A stretch of DNA of 64,000 nt from Jannaschia sp. M317 (GCF_025141175.1 NZ_CP081155.1:835001-899000); one strand, 5' to 3'; positions 46,704-56,585 are shown, counted from the first letter of the stretch. Notes: generated from the sequence alone by a model not told the origin. Numbers and translations are program-made.

Positions 46704-48428
46704 TCAGGCCCCTTCGGCAGAGGGCGGCGGAAGGTCCACAGCCTCCTGCGCACGCGTCAGGGTCCAATCGATGGTCGCGGCATATTTCACAACGCGGTCG
46801 GATAAAACCACCTGTTGCGCCGGACGGGGATTCAATCGTCCCGGCTCCAGGTACACCGACTTTTCGATGGTCATTTTCGCCCTGGATCCGCTGCGGAACA
46901 CCCAAACCTCGCCCGATGGCAGCGTCAGAGAGATCGCGCGCCCGCCCATGTCCGCTTCGGCCAGGGTGTCGGGATGCAGATGGAACCGCACATGGAACGG
47001 CACACCCTGCAGGCTGGCGGCGGTCATCGCGTCCTCGAAGGTTTCCTTGTCGGCGGCGGTGATGGCGCGCAGCGAATCTTCGCCCTGCAACACGCGCCCG
47101 TCGGTCGACAGGTCGATCCGGCGCAAATGCGTCAACCCGTGGCTGGGGCCGTAGCCGTCATGCGACAACATCACGGTCGAGGACCGGCGCGAGGCGCTGC
47201 GTTGCCACTGCACCTTGCGGGGGGCCTGGATCAACGGTGCAATCCGGCGTCCGCCCTCGGCCAGCAAGGGGCCGATTCGGGCCGAGGAATACCCCTCGAT
47301 CGCCAGTGTCGAATGCGAGGCGGTGGCCCGGCCCGCGCGGTGCCAATCCGGCCCAAAGGCCCCGCCGGGTCCACAATTGACGATGACCGGGCAGGCACCC
47401 GACGTCATTTCCAGCGCCAGTGTCGATGCATGGGCCGAGCCGGAGACCGGGCCTGTCGGCGGGGCCTCCGCATCCAGAATGACGGTGGTGCGTCCGTGGC
47501 CCACGGGAACGAACCCCATCGCCAGCCCGCTGTCGTTGCGTGCCCGAACGCCAGAGGTGACCAGCACCCGGTCGAGCCGCCCCGGCTTGCCCTGCCCGCC
47601 GCCGTGGAACCGCGCCAGCCCGCCATCGGCGTGACGCAGCGCGCGCAGGGTGGGGATCAGGCGGGCCTGCGCCTCGACCAGGCCGGGCGGCAGATCGCCC
47701 CCGCCGTCCCGCAGCGCCTCGATCGCCCAGCCCAGCAATGTCGCCACCTCCAGCAGGGCCTCGGGGTTGCGGGACGGGACGCCGCCATCCGGGCCGATGT
47801 CGCTGTCCATCGCGCGGGCCAGGGCGCGGGCGGCATCGGGGCCGAAATCGCCCATCCCCTCCAATGTCAGCCCGGAATAAAGCAGGCCCGTCAGCGCCTC
47901 CATCCGGGGCAAGCCCTGGCCCGCGTCCTTCCAGTGGCGGCGCAGGTATCCGGCCTGCCGATAGAGCGCATCAAAAAACGCGCGCTGATCGGTGTCCGGC
48001 ATGGCGCGCAACAGATCCGGCGCGTGGCTGATCCAGCGCAGCAACCGTCGTCCCGTCAGCGCAGGGGCCCAGCCCGGCCCCCTGCCGGTGCCATAGCGCC
48101 GCACCCAATCCATCACCCAGGTGCGCGCGAACTCCGACGCCTCGCGCGCGCCGGTCGCCATCAGATCATCAATCCAGCCAAAGCCATGCAACTGCATCTC
48201 GAAAGGGGCCGAGGGGGCGGTGATATCCCAGGGAGAGGTCGCGGGTGCCTCGACCAGCTGCCCGGCGAAATGCCACAACCCGCCCCGCAACTGATTGCCC
48301 CGCCGCGCCGACCCGGAGCCGCGCGGCTGTGGTTGCCAGACCAGCGACCGCCGCCCGCGTGTGGGGGCCGCGCGCATCACGCGCCAGCGCGTCGCCATTT
48401 TTTCGCGGATGCCCCGTTCCGAGCTCAT
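46704..48428 (-). CDS. Heparinase II/III family protein
   Basis: About 574 residues. An alpha-helical N-terminal half (WQPQPRGSG, WVMDWVRRYG, WAPALTGRRLLRWISHAPDLL, HWKDAGQGLPRMEALTGLLY) is followed by the beta-rich heparinase II/III C-terminal domain, with GRATASHSTLAIEG and HDGYGPSHGLTHLRRIDLS. No signal peptide seen, unusual for a secreted lyase; the family in roseobacters may act on an internal or surface polysaccharide. The start could be 48428 (MSSERG) or 48398 (MATRWR). It lies between rsmB and purH. Confidence 0.85.
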   Translation of the reverse strand: MSSERGIREKMATRWRVMRAAPTRGRRSLVWQPQPRGSGSARRGNQLRGGLWHFAGQLVEAPATSPWDITAPSAPFEMQLHGFGWIDDLMATGAREASEFARTWVMDWVRRYGTGRGPGWAPALTGRRLLRWISHAPDLLRAMPDTDQRAFFDALYRQAGYLRRHWKDAGQGLPRMEALTGLLYSGLTLEGMGDFGPDAARALARAMDSDIGPDGGVPSRNPEALLEVATLLGWAIEALRDGGGDLPPGLVEAQARLIPTLRALRHADGGLARFHGGGQGKPGRLDRVLVTSGVRARNDSGLAMGFVPVGHGRTTVILDAEAPPTGPVSGSAHASTLALEMTSGACPVIVNCGPGGAFGPDWHRAGRATASHSTLAIEGYSSARIGPLLAEGGRRIAPLIQAPRKVQWQRSASRRSSTVMLSHDGYGPSHGLTHLRRIDLSTDGRVLQGEDSLRAITAADKETFEDAMTAASLQGVPFHVRFHLHPDTLAEADMGGRAISLTLPSGEVWVFRSGSRAKMTIEKSVYLEPGRLNPRPAQQVVLSDRVVKYAATIDWTLTRAQEAVDLPPPSAEGA

Positions 48429-48506
48429 ACGCCTGCCCTCCGGGCCTGTTCCGGCCCTTTCCGGCGGCACGATAGGGGGTTACGCGGCCTCTGTCACGCG
48501 CGCGCC

Positions 48507-49757
48507 TTACGACGGTGTGCGCAGCACCGCCATGTAGAAGCCATCCATCCCGCCCAGGTCCGGCCAGAGGTCGGGCAGCAGGCGCAGGCCATGGGGCGAG
48601 GCGGCCGCGTCAGGCAGGCCAAAGGCGGCGGGGTCCAGACTGTCCGTCGTCAGTCCCGGATGCCGTTTCAGCGCCGCAGAAACCTGATGTTCCCCCTCGA
48701 CCGGCAACAGCGAGCAGGTGCAGAACACCAGCCGCCCACCCGGTTTGACAAAGCTCAGCGCCCGGTCGAGCAATTGGTATTGCAGCTTGGTCAAGGCCTC
48801 CACGTCCCGCGCTTCGCGCAGGTGCGGCAGGTCGGGGTGGCGGCGGATCGTGCCGGTGGCCGTGCAGGGCGCGTCCAGCAGGACCGCGTCAAAGGGGGTC
48901 TCGGGCGACCACTCCAGCGCATCGGCGGCGATGACCTCGGCGGTCAGATCGGTGCGGGCGAGGTTGTCCGCGACCCGCCGCAGCCGTGCCTCGGAGATGT
49001 CGAGCGCCGTGACCTGCGCCCCGCCTGCGGCCAGCTGCATCGTCTTGCCGCCCGGCGCCGCGCACAGGTCGAGCACCCGCTGCCCCGCCACGTCGCCCAG
49101 CAGGCGCACCGGCATCGCGGCGGCGGCGTCCTGAACCCACCAATCGCCCGCCTCGTATCCCGGCAGGGCGGACACCTGGCCGCCGGGCAATCGCAGCGAC
49201 CCTGTGGGCAGGACCTCCGCGCCTTCGACGGTCACGCCTGCCTTTGGCGTCAGGTCCAGCGGTGCGGGGATCAGATGCGCGGCCTCGATCGCCTCCAGCC
49301 GGTCCCGGCCCCAGGCCTTGGCTAGCGGTTTGCGCAACCACGCGGGCAGGGCGGGGGGCGGCAGGGCGGCCCATTCCGCCTCGCATCCTTCCAGCCCGCG
49401 CAGGACGGCGTTGACCAGCCCGGCCTGTTTGACGGTGCGCGGCGTGCCGCGCGCCATGGCGACGGCGTCGTTGACGACCCCATGGGGCGCGGCCCCGTCC
49501 ACGAATATCTCGACGACGGCCAGGCGCAGGATGTCCCTCACGCGCGCGGCCGGCTGTCGCTGCAGGCGCCGTTTCAGCAAATCGTCGGCCCGCCCCATGT
49601 TCCTCAGGACCAGCCCCGCAAGCCGCAGCGCCCGCGCCGCTGCCGGACCGGTCAGACCCGAGGCCCCGTCGCCCAGCATGCGCCCATCGCGCAATACATG
49701 GGCCAACAGGCGCAGCGCCCCCAGGCGCGCGGCAAGGCTTTCGGGCAGGTCCTTCAT
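48507..49757 (-). CDS. rsmB: RsmB/NOP family RNA methyltransferase
   Basis: 416 residues. An N-terminal NusB-like RNA-binding domain (ARVRDILRLAVVEIFVDG, VVNDAVAMARGTPR) precedes the SAM methyltransferase: RVLDLCAAPGGKTMQLA, LLDAPCTATGTIRRHPD and the catalytic Cys in FCTCSLLPVEGE. It makes m5C in 16S rRNA (C967 in E. coli). The start at 49757 follows a GGAGCTGC site. Confidence 0.94.
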   Translation of the reverse strand: MKDLPESLAARLGALRLLAHVLRDGRMLGDGASGLTGPAAARALRLAGLVLRNMGRADDLLKRRLQRQPAARVRDILRLAVVEIFVDGAAPHGVVNDAVAMARGTPRTVKQAGLVNAVLRGLEGCEAEWAALPPPALPAWLRKPLAKAWGRDRLEAIEAAHLIPAPLDLTPKAGVTVEGAEVLPTGSLRLPGGQVSALPGYEAGDWWVQDAAAAMPVRLLGDVAGQRVLDLCAAPGGKTMQLAAGGAQVTALDISEARLRRVADNLARTDLTAEVIAADALEWSPETPFDAVLLDAPCTATGTIRRHPDLPHLREARDVEALTKLQYQLLDRALSFVKPGGRLVFCTCSLLPVEGEHQVSAALKRHPGLTTDSLDPAAFGLPDAAASPHGLRLLPDLWPDLGGMDGFYMAVLRTPS

Positions 49758-49837
49758 GTCGCAGCTCCTTCGGGGGTGCTTGTCTGGCAGGGATCAGGCC
49801 GTATATCCAAAGCCACCCACCGGCAAGGAGGCCCGCG

Positions 49838-50131
49838 ATGACCACCCGCATGACCGTCGACCCCGAGGCACTGCCCCAGGCCGACCCGGAGGCCCCCGCC
49901 TGCCCGACCACGCCCCGTGCCGCGCCGCTGACGTTCCAGCCGCTGACCGAGGAAGAGGAGGCCGCCCGCCGCGCCACTTTGCCCGAGGCGGCGCGCCGTG
50001 CCTTGGCAGAGGCCGACGCCCGCCGCGCCGCCGGCACGCCCGACAGACCCGTCGAACTGGGCGGGCGCGACGGTCCCGAACCGGTGCGGTTTGGCGATTG
50101 GGAACGAAAGGGCATCGCGGTCGATTTCTGA
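49838..50131 (+). CDS. DUF1674 protein, succinate dehydrogenase assembly factor 4-like
   Basis: 97 residues. A Pro/Ala/Glu-rich start is followed by the conserved C terminus GGRDGPEPVRFGDWERKGIA with VDF, the DUF1674/SDHAF4 signature. In mitochondria and alphaproteobacteria it binds the flavinylated SDH subunit during assembly. No sdh genes are nearby. The gene has AAGGAGG before its start and is divergent from rsmB. Confidence 0.9.
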   Translation: MTTRMTVDPEALPQADPEAPACPTTPRAAPLTFQPLTEEEEAARRATLPEAARRALAEADARRAAGTPDRPVELGGRDGPEPVRFGDWERKGIAVDF

Positions 50132-50159
50132 CGGACGCCCTGGGGCGGGACTCCCCCGC

Positions 50160-50501
50160 CTAACGCAGGCGCAGGTCCGCCACATCCCCGGTGCCCTGGT
50201 CGGCGGTGAACCGGACCACGCCGTCGGACACCTCGACCGTCTGGCAGTTGCGCGGAAAGTCCCGGATCACCGTCTCCAGCGTGCGGCAGAAATGCTGCCC
50301 GTCCCAGTCCCAGCGGCCGCCTACACGGAACCCGTACCCCCGGCCCGAGATGCTGCCATCCGCGCCGACCCGCAGCGACACGCCGTCGCCCGACAGGACC
50401 CGGCCCTGAACCAGGGACACGAACGCGTCCCGCGTGATCACCGCATCGAAGGCAAGCACCGGTCCAGGCAGCAGACATAGAACGAGACAGATCATGCGCA
50501 T
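50160..50501 (-). CDS. Small secreted protein upstream-coupled to the dapB neighbourhood (113 aa)
   Basis: Signal peptide MRMICLVLCLLPGPVLA, then a beta-rich domain: LVQGRVLSGDGVSLRVGADGSISGRGYGFRVGGRWDWDGQHFCRTL with two Cys (FCRTLETV and RNCQTV) that could pair. Probably periplasmic. Function unknown. Any annotation as a dihydrodipicolinate reductase would come only from its closeness to dapB; the sequence has no NAD-binding motif. Confidence 0.75.
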   Translation of the reverse strand: MRMICLVLCLLPGPVLAFDAVITRDAFVSLVQGRVLSGDGVSLRVGADGSISGRGYGFRVGGRWDWDGQHFCRTLETVIRDFPRNCQTVEVSDGVVRFTADQGTGDVADLRLR

Positions 50502-50534
50502 GACCGGAACATAGGCCGATTGCGCGCAGGGTCA

Positions 50535-50582
50535 GGTTTTCTCTGCTTCGAAAATATCCCGGGGGTCCGGGGGCTGGCCCCC
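50535..50582. repeat. GC-hairpin repeat of the AAAATA/GGGGGT family, copy B
   Basis: Layout TTCTCTGCTTCGAAAATATC, then CCGGGGGTCCG, then a GGGGGC/GCCCCC hairpin. It shares order and key blocks with copy A at 23508. Seen from dapB, which ends ten bases away on the minus strand, it is a hairpin followed by ATATTTTCG, consistent with transcription termination of dapB. Confidence 0.6.
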
Positions 50583-50591
50583 GGCCCGCCG

Positions 50592-51401
50592 TCAGCGCAG
50601 GCCCAGAACGTCGAGCATGTCGAAGGCACCCGGCCCCTTGCCCCGACCCCAAAGCGCGGCTTTCAACGCGCCACGGGCGAACACGGACCGGTCGGTTGCC
50701 TGATGGCGCAGGGTCACCCGTTCGCCGTCGGCGGCGAAGATGACGTCGTGTTCCCCGATCACGTCGCCGCCCCGGATCGCATGAAATCCGATGGCCCCGG
50801 GCACCCGCGCGCCCGTAATGCCATCGCGTCCCCGGTCTGCCACATCGTCCAGCGTGACGCCGCGCCCGGCGGCGGCGGCCTCGCCCAGCATCAGGGCGGT
50901 GCCCGATGGGGCGTCGACCTTGTGGCGGTGATGGGCCTCGACGATCTCGATGTCGTAGTCGGCATCCAAAGAGGCCGCGACCTGCTGCACGATCTGCGTC
51001 AGAAGGTTCACGCCCAGCGACATGTTCCCCGCGCGCACGATCGTCGCGTGGTGCGCGGCGCGGTCGAGCGCTGCGATGTCGTCCGCCGCCAGGCCCGTGG
51101 TGCCGATAACATGGACGATCCGCGCCTGGGCCGTCAGCTCGGCCATGGCGACCGTGGCGGCGGGGGTGGTGAAGTCGATGACGGCCTGTGCACGGGCGAC
51201 CACTTCGATCGGATCATCGGTCACCGGCACGCCGGTTGCGGCACCGCCCGTCACTTCGCCCAGATCGCGGCCCGCCCAGGGGTGGCCCGGTGCTTCGGTC
51301 ACGCCGGTCAGATGCAGCGCATCGCTGGCCTCGATCAAGGCACACAGCATCCGCCCCATCCGCCCGGAGCCGCCCATAACCACAATGCCAACGCTGTCCA
51401 T
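50592..51401 (-). CDS. dapB: 4-hydroxy-tetrahydrodipicolinate reductase
   Basis: A 269-residue enzyme of lysine/diaminopimelate synthesis. NAD(P)-binding [15 protein letters not shown] at the N terminus, [23 protein letters not shown], and the active-site [16 protein letters not shown] are all present. The start at 51401 is supported by GAAAGGGA; a longer frame has no ribosome site. A hairpin repeat follows its stop. Confidence 0.96.
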   Translation of the reverse strand: MDSVGIVVMGGSGRMGRMLCALIEASDALHLTGVTEAPGHPWAGRDLGEVTGGAATGVPVTDDPIEVVARAQAVIDFTTPAATVAMAELTAQARIVHVIGTTGLAADDIAALDRAAHHATIVRAGNMSLGVNLLTQIVQQVAASLDADYDIEIVEAHHRHKVDAPSGTALMLGEAAAAGRGVTLDDVADRGRDGITGARVPGAIGFHAIRGGDVIGEHDVIFAADGERVTLRHQATDRSVFARGALKAALWGRGKGPGAFDMLDVLGLR

Positions 51402-51514
51402 CTTCGTCCCTTTCGGTCGCCCGCCCCCTGATGGCCAATCATCAGCAGGCTTGCAACGCTTGCCTTGCCTCGCCGCCGGCCCTATTTCGGCCCCCTGCAC
51501 CCCCGGAGGGCACC

Positions 51515-51949
51515 ATGGCAAGATCATTTTCGGACAGCGGTCGCGGACCGTCTCAGCGGCAGCTTCGCGTGGGCGAACTGATCCGGCGCACCCTGTCAGA
51601 GGTGCTGATGCGGGGCGAGGTTCACGACCCCGACCTGGCCGGGATGTCGATCACCGTGGGCGAGGTCACCGTGACCCGCGACCTGAAGATCGCGACCGCC
51701 TGGGTGCTGCCGCTAGGCGGCAAGGACAAGGACAAGGCGCTGGCGGCGTTGACCCGTGCCAAGGGGCAGCTTCGCCATCTTGTCATGAAGGACATGACCC
51801 TGCGCCATGCCCCCGATCTGCGGTTCCGCATCGACGAGACCTATGACCAGATGGATGCGACCCGCGCGCTTTTCGCCGATGAACGGGTGCGTCGGGACAT
51901 CGAGGCCCGCGACGACGACACCGATGGGGATGGCGAGGGCGAGGCGTGA
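51515..51949 (+). CDS. rbfA: Ribosome-binding factor A
   Basis: 144 residues. KH-like fold with [40 protein letters not shown] and [12 protein letters not shown], then an acidic tail. It matures the 5' end of 16S rRNA in the 30S subunit. CGGAGGG stands before the start at 51515. The stop overlaps the GTG start of the next gene, and truB follows, so this is a truncated form of the usual rbfA-truB operon with one inserted gene. Confidence 0.95.
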   Translation: MARSFSDSGRGPSQRQLRVGELIRRTLSEVLMRGEVHDPDLAGMSITVGEVTVTRDLKIATAWVLPLGGKDKDKALAALTRAKGQLRHLVMKDMTLRHAPDLRFRIDETYDQMDATRALFADERVRRDIEARDDDTDGDGEGEA

Positions 51950-52659
51950 TCCGCCTGGCCAGCCTGTTCCTGGTCGCCTCGGTGGCCATTGCCGGTGCCT
52001 GTGAGCAGGTGTTGCACGACGACCGGCTGTTCACGATCTGCACCGCCGACCTGTCCCGGCAGGAGGTATCGCTGCATCTCAACGGTGCCGACGGGATGCC
52101 GCTGGGCAGTTTCACCGCCCTGGACCAGGTGGTCGAGGCCCCCATCGCCTTTGCCATGAACGGCGGCATGTATCACCCGGACCGACGCCCCGTCGGCCTG
52201 TATGTCGAAGATGGCGTCAAGTCGAAGAACATCGTGCTGCGCGAGGGGCCGGGCAATTTCGGCCTGCTGCCCAATGGCGTGTTCTGCATTCAGGCGGATC
52301 GGGCGGATGTGATCGAAAGCCGGGCCTTCGACGCGGCTTCGCCTGCCTGCGACGACGCCACGCAGTCGGGGCCGATGTTGGTGATCGACGGGGCGTTGCA
52401 CCCGCGGTTCCTGCCCGACAGCACTTCGTTCAACCTGCGCAATGGCGTGGGGGCCAGTGACGATGGGCGGACCGTCCATTTCGTCATCTCCGACAGCCTT
52501 GTGACGTTCCACGATATGGGGACGCTGTTCCGCGACGTGCTGGGCGTGACGAACGCGCTCTATCTCGACGGCAGCGTGTCACGGCTCTATGCGCCCGGCA
52601 TCGACCGGCATGACGGCGGTCGACAGATGGGGCCGATCCTGGCCGTGACGGAGAAATAA
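51946..52659 (+). CDS. Phosphodiester glycosidase family protein (NAGPA domain)
   Basis: 237 residues with a GTG start overlapping the rbfA TGA. Signal peptide [18 protein letters not shown], then [42 protein letters not shown] and [17 protein letters not shown], the NAGPA/DUF2233 pattern. Relatives cleave GlcNAc phosphodiesters or other phosphodiester glycosides. Probably periplasmic and acting on a surface glycan or teichoic-like polymer. It is wedged between rbfA and truB and so is expressed with ribosome/tRNA modification genes. Confidence 0.88.
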   Translation: MIRLASLFLVASVAIAGACEQVLHDDRLFTICTADLSRQEVSLHLNGADGMPLGSFTALDQVVEAPIAFAMNGGMYHPDRRPVGLYVEDGVKSKNIVLREGPGNFGLLPNGVFCIQADRADVIESRAFDAASPACDDATQSGPMLVIDGALHPRFLPDSTSFNLRNGVGASDDGRTVHFVISDSLVTFHDMGTLFRDVLGVTNALYLDGSVSRLYAPGIDRHDGGRQMGPILAVTEK

Positions 52660-52660
52660 G

Positions 52661-53560
52661 ATGGGCCGACGCAAAAAGGGACGCGCGATCCACGGCTGGG
52701 TCGTGGTGGACAAGCCTGCGGGCGTGGGGTCGACCCAGGTGGTGGGCAAGGTGCGCTGGGCCTTCGACGCGCAGAAGGCCGGGCACGCGGGCACGTTGGA
52801 CCCCGATGCGACCGGCGTGTTGGCTGTCGCGCTGGGCGAGGCGACCAAGACCGTGCCCTATGTGACCGATGCGTTGAAATGCTACCGGTTTCGCGTGACC
52901 TGGGGGGCGGAGACGTCGACCGACGACGCCTCGGGCCGCATCCTGCGGCAGAGCGATCTGCGCCCGGCACCCGGCGCGTTGGCCGCGGCATTGACGGCCT
53001 TTCGGGGGGATATCCTGCAGGTTCCGCCCCAGGTCTCCGCCGTGAAGGTAGAGGGCGAGCGGGCCTATGACCTGGCGCGCGACGGCGTCGAGATGGACCT
53101 GGAGGCGCGGCCCCTGTTCGTCGACCGGCTGGAGATCTTGTCCGAAGACGCCGACGGTGCCGAGTTGGAGATGGTCTGCGGCAAGGGGGGCTACGTCCGG
53201 TCCATTGCGCGCGACCTGGGGCAGGCGCTGGGGTGTCTGGGCCACGTTACCTGGCTGCGCCGCGATTGGTCAGGCCCGTTCGATGCCGAAGGCGGCCTGT
53301 CGCTGGAAGAGTTGGAGCGCCTGGCCCGCACGCCAGAGCTGGACACCCATCTGCGCCCGTTGGAGCTGGGCCTTGACGGTTTGCCCGCCTTGCCGGTGGA
53401 TGAGCTGGCCGCCGCGCGGATGCGCAACGGCAACCCGGCAGAGGTTCTGTCCGGCGCGGAGTATGGCGAAACCTGCTGGGCCTCGCGCGATGGACAGGCC
53501 GTGGCGATCGGGACCTATCGTGCGGGGCTGCTGCATCCGTCCAAGGTGTTCGTCACCTGA
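52661..53560 (+). CDS. truB: tRNA pseudouridine(55) synthase
   Basis: 299 residues. The catalytic Asp47 lies in [12 protein letters not shown], with [14 protein letters not shown] at the N terminus and the [31 protein letters not shown] segment. It makes pseudouridine at position 55 in the T loop. It follows the glycosidase gene by one base. Confidence 0.96.
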   Translation: MGRRKKGRAIHGWVVVDKPAGVGSTQVVGKVRWAFDAQKAGHAGTLDPDATGVLAVALGEATKTVPYVTDALKCYRFRVTWGAETSTDDASGRILRQSDLRPAPGALAAALTAFRGDILQVPPQVSAVKVEGERAYDLARDGVEMDLEARPLFVDRLEILSEDADGAELEMVCGKGGYVRSIARDLGQALGCLGHVTWLRRDWSGPFDAEGGLSLEELERLARTPELDTHLRPLELGLDGLPALPVDELAAARMRNGNPAEVLSGAEYGETCWASRDGQAVAIGTYRAGLLHPSKVFVT

Positions 53561-53730
53561 AACATTGAACGGGGGATGCCGGGGCAGGTGCGGGTGATTG
53601 TTACAGTCAATCACGGGAATACCCCGTCGGGCCCCGCCCCGGTGACCTCTGCGTGAGGGGGGCTGCCTGGGGCCGGCCCGGCAGGTGTAGGGATGTTGTC
53701 AAATGACATCTCACACACGGACCTGACCCC

Positions 53731-54222
53731 ATGACCCATTCCACCCGCCACACCGCCTGGACCCTTTTGATTGCAGGGGCGCTTGCGACGATTGCATTCG
53801 ATCTGTTCGGTCAGGGTCTTTCGCCCCTATTCGGCTTTGCCAAGCTGGCCCCCGTCGGCCTGGCGCAGGGCACGTTGAAAGCCGTCTTCGGGGCCGCCCC
53901 AAGCGGCGCGGGCGACACGCTGCACATTCTGACCGGGATGGTTGCCTATCCGCTGGGCTATTTCCTGGTGGCCCGTCCCATCGCCGCGCGGGTCACGCCC
54001 CGGCTGCACTGGTCGCTGGTCTCGGTGGCCTATGGGGTCGGCCTGTGGATCTTCGCGCTGTACTTCGTGGCGCATCTGGTTGCCGGGAATGCGCCGTTCC
54101 TGGGCTTTACCGGGATCACCTGGGTCGCGCTGTGGGGGCACATCCTGTTCGCAGTGGTCGCCGCCGCCGTGATCGAGCGGCAGCTGCCGCGGGCCGAGGA
54201 TCTGCGCTCCGCCGCCGCCTGA
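53731..54222 (+). CDS. Multi-spanning membrane protein (163 aa)
   Basis: Four hydrophobic segments are visible: about 8-25, 65-82, 92-115 and 130-148 (e.g. VAYPLGYFLVARPIAARV, YGVGLWIFALYFVAHLVAG, VALWGHILFAVVAAAVI). No family recognised. The HTAWTLLIAGALATIAFDLFGQGLSPLFGFAKLAPVGLA start is well ordered. It lies 170 bases after truB; that gap contains short inverted repeats near 53594-53614 and 53695-53712 but no gene. Confidence 0.78.
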   Translation: MTHSTRHTAWTLLIAGALATIAFDLFGQGLSPLFGFAKLAPVGLAQGTLKAVFGAAPSGAGDTLHILTGMVAYPLGYFLVARPIAARVTPRLHWSLVSVAYGVGLWIFALYFVAHLVAGNAPFLGFTGITWVALWGHILFAVVAAAVIERQLPRAEDLRSAAA

Positions 54223-54279
54223 CGTCTGATCCGTCCGTTTTTCGGCCCGGTCCCGTTGCTTACGGGGCCGGGCCTTGTC

Positions 54280-54816
54280 ATGTCTGCGCCCATGTTGATC
54301 CGCACCCACCAAAAAGGCGATGCCGCTTCCGCCGCGACTTACAGCGCCGACGAGACTTACCGCTATGAGTTGACCCGCACCTGGGAACCGGAGGGGCGGC
54401 GCGTGGCGTTTGTCATGCTCAACCCGTCGACCGCGACGGAACTGGCCAACGATCCGACTGTTGAGCGGTGTGAACGGCGCGCACGGGTATTGGGGTTCGG
54501 GGCGTTCCGGGTCACCAATATCTTTGCCTACCGCGCGACCGACCCCCGCGACATGCGCGCCCACGCCGAGCCGGTGGGCGGCGCGGCCAACGACGACGCG
54601 ATCCGGCAGGCCGCGATCTGGGCGGATCTGGTGGTCTGCGCCTGGGGCACCCATGGCGCGCACCTGGATCGTGGTCCGCAGGTGGAACGTCTGTTGCGCG
54701 CGACGGGGCGGCCGCTTTGTCATTTGGGGCTATCGAAGGCGGGGCATCCGAAGCACCCGCTTTATATCGGATATGCGGTGCAGCCGGTGCCGTGGGACGT
54801 GGCCGCGCCCGCCTGA
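54280..54816 (+). CDS. DUF1643 domain-containing protein
   Basis: About 178 residues, soluble. The hallmark FVMLNPSTATELANDPTVERCERRA with GFRVTNIFAYRATDP and WADLVVCAWGTHG matches DUF1643. Function unknown; family members often lie near DNA-related genes. The start is 54280 (MSAPML) or 54292. A GC hairpin (54244-54274, 13 pairs with one G-T) lies directly upstream and may weaken or control translation. Confidence 0.88.
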   Translation: MSAPMLIRTHQKGDAASAATYSADETYRYELTRTWEPEGRRVAFVMLNPSTATELANDPTVERCERRARVLGFGAFRVTNIFAYRATDPRDMRAHAEPVGGAANDDAIRQAAIWADLVVCAWGTHGAHLDRGPQVERLLRATGRPLCHLGLSKAGHPKHPLYIGYAVQPVPWDVAAPA

Positions 54817-54832
54817 CCGGTGACTATGGCCG

Positions 54833-55888
54833 TCAGGCCGCGGGGACGAGGCGAATGTCGTCCGGGCCGATTGGCGTGCCCGCGTCCAATCGGGCCACCA
54901 CATTGCCACCGATGCGCAGCTCGGTCACGCCATTTGCGTCCAGCAGTTCCAGCACCGGGGGAACGCCGGGTGCCGTTTCCAGAGAGCTGTCGTAGATGAT
55001 TTCGATCGCATCTTCGGAGGCGTCGAAATCCGCGATCCAGGCCGCGTCGTCGGGGCCAGTCTCGAATTCCTGAGCAAAGGCCCCGGCACTGGGTGCGCGG
55101 AACAGAAAGGTGTCCTGGCCCTGTCCGCCGGTCAGATTGTCGCCGTGCCCGCCTGCCAGCGTGTCATTGCCGTCACCGCCATCGAGGGTGTCACCGCCAT
55201 CGGTATCGGGCATATCCGCCGAATCGGATTGCGTTCCGTCCAGCACATCGTCCCCGGCCCCGCCACGCAGCACATCCAGACCCAGCATCCCGAACAGACG
55301 ATCCGCCCCGGCCCCGCCGTCCAGCGTATCGTCGCCGTCGCCGCCCAGCAGCAGGTCGTCGCCGTCGTCGCCGTCCAGGCTGTCGTCGCCCCAGTCGCCA
55401 TGCAGGATGTCATCCCCCGCCCCGCCGAACAGGTCGTCGTCGCCGTCACCGCCGTGCAGTTCGTCCCGTGCGGCCCCGCCGCCAAGGGTGTCGTCGCCGT
55501 CGTTGCCGATCAAAAGGTCGCCGTAGTCACCCGCCTGCATCTGGTTGTTGCCACCGTTGCCGAACATCGCGTCGTCGTCATGGGTGATGACGGCCCCGTC
55601 CTCGGCCCCGACGTGGTCGGACAGATGTGCCCCGGCGACCTGATCGCGGATGATCTGGGTCGGGGTCAGTCCGGCGTTGGACGGCGCTAGGTCGGGGCGC
55701 TCGTTCTGCTCTGGTTCCTCGGGGTCCAGTGCCTCGGTGAGGGGGGACGAGTCGTCCTCATCGGATTCGGCTGTCTGCTCTTCGACGTCGGGTACAGCTC
55801 CGGTGTCCGCGTCTTCCTCGTCAGGCGACGTGTCGATCAGCAGCAGCCCGGAGGCGGCAAGACCCAGAAGTCCGGCGATCAACAACAT
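54833..55888 (-). CDS. RTX calcium-binding protein with N-terminal membrane anchor
   Basis: About 351 residues. An N-terminal hydrophobic segment (MLLIAGLLGLAASGLLLID) is followed by an acidic low-complexity linker, then RTX nonapeptide repeats (GGDGDD and LFGGAGDD types) from about residue 140 to 260, and a C-terminal domain with WIADFDASEDAIEIIYD. Ca2+ folds such repeats outside the cell. The anchor suggests export by the Sec pathway or retention in the membrane, unlike the free RTX protein across rpsO. The start at 55888 has a GAGGG site; 55909 is an alternative. Confidence 0.82.
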   Translation of the reverse strand: MLLIAGLLGLAASGLLLIDTSPDEEDADTGAVPDVEEQTAESDEDDSSPLTEALDPEEPEQNERPDLAPSNAGLTPTQIIRDQVAGAHLSDHVGAEDGAVITHDDDAMFGNGGNNQMQAGDYGDLLIGNDGDDTLGGGAARDELHGGDGDDDLFGGAGDDILHGDWGDDSLDGDDGDDLLLGGDGDDTLDGGAGADRLFGMLGLDVLRGGAGDDVLDGTQSDSADMPDTDGGDTLDGGDGNDTLAGGHGDNLTGGQGQDTFLFRAPSAGAFAQEFETGPDDAAWIADFDASEDAIEIIYDSSLETAPGVPPVLELLDANGVTELRIGGNVVARLDAGTPIGPDDIRLVPAA

Positions 55889-56159
55889 GGCAACAGCCCT
55901 CGGAACCATGGGCCCCGCTCTGCGGGCCCGCGCGGGCACACACGCCGCCCGCCAGCAACGCACCCCGGCTACCATCTGGGACGATTCGTGAACAGCGAAC
56001 TTGGGTAAACTGGTTAACGGTGACACGGCCCCGCATCCACCAATGTCGAATGCCCCTTTGCAAGGCGGGCCGCGCGGTGTATGCGGCGCGCTCACTCCAT
56101 GGGCCTGTGCTGGACGACATCCCGGCCTGCGCCATTCCTCAAACCGACAGGAGACCCCG

Positions 56160-56429
56160 ATGTCGATTACAGTCGAAGAAAAAAACCGCCTGATGAAAGA
56201 ATTCGCGACCAAGGAAGGCGACACCGGTTCGCCCGAAGTCCAGGTCGCCATTCTGACCTCGCGCATCGCGACCCTGACCGAGCATTTCAAGACCCACAAG
56301 AAGGACAACCACTCTCGTCGTGGCCTTCTGATGATGGTGGCCCAGCGTCGCAAGCTGCTGGACTATACGCGCGGCAAATCCGAGCAGCGCTATCTGGATC
56401 TGATCAAGCGCCTCGGCATCCGCCGCTGA
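56160..56429 (+). CDS. rpsO: 30S ribosomal protein S15
   Basis: 89 residues. [39 protein letters not shown] and [21 protein letters not shown] identify S15, which binds 16S rRNA helix 22. CAGGAGA precedes the start at 56160. pnp lies downstream with an RTX gene inserted between, an interrupted form of the common rpsO-pnp order. Confidence 0.98.
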   Translation: MSITVEEKNRLMKEFATKEGDTGSPEVQVAILTSRIATLTEHFKTHKKDNHSRRGLLMMVAQRRKLLDYTRGKSEQRYLDLIKRLGIRR

Positions 56430-56453
56430 GCTTTCGCTTTTTTGCGAATGACG

Positions 56454-56484
56454 ACGCCCCCCTCGTGGGGGCGTTTGTCGTTTC
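56454..56484 (+). terminator. Intrinsic terminator after rpsO
   Basis: An eight-pair GC stem (ACGCCCCC with GGGGGCGT) with a 5-nt loop, followed by TTTGTCGTTT. It ends the rpsO transcript before the RTX gene, so pnp must have its own promoter. Confidence 0.8.
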
Positions 56485-56585
56485 AGGGCAGCTCAAACGG
56501 GGTCGAGCGGCCGGAGCGTCCTGTAACCCGTTGAAGCGAAAGTCAGTTCGTAATCCTATCAGATGGCTTGAACAGGGTGGATCAC

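Noticed and set aside
50160..50501. Second dihydrodipicolinate reductase
   Set aside because: The 113-residue secreted protein lacks a nucleotide-binding motif; the real DapB is at 50592-51401.
55100..55560. Repeat array in DNA
   Set aside because: The periodicity comes from RTX nonapeptide codons of a coding region, not from an independent repeat element.
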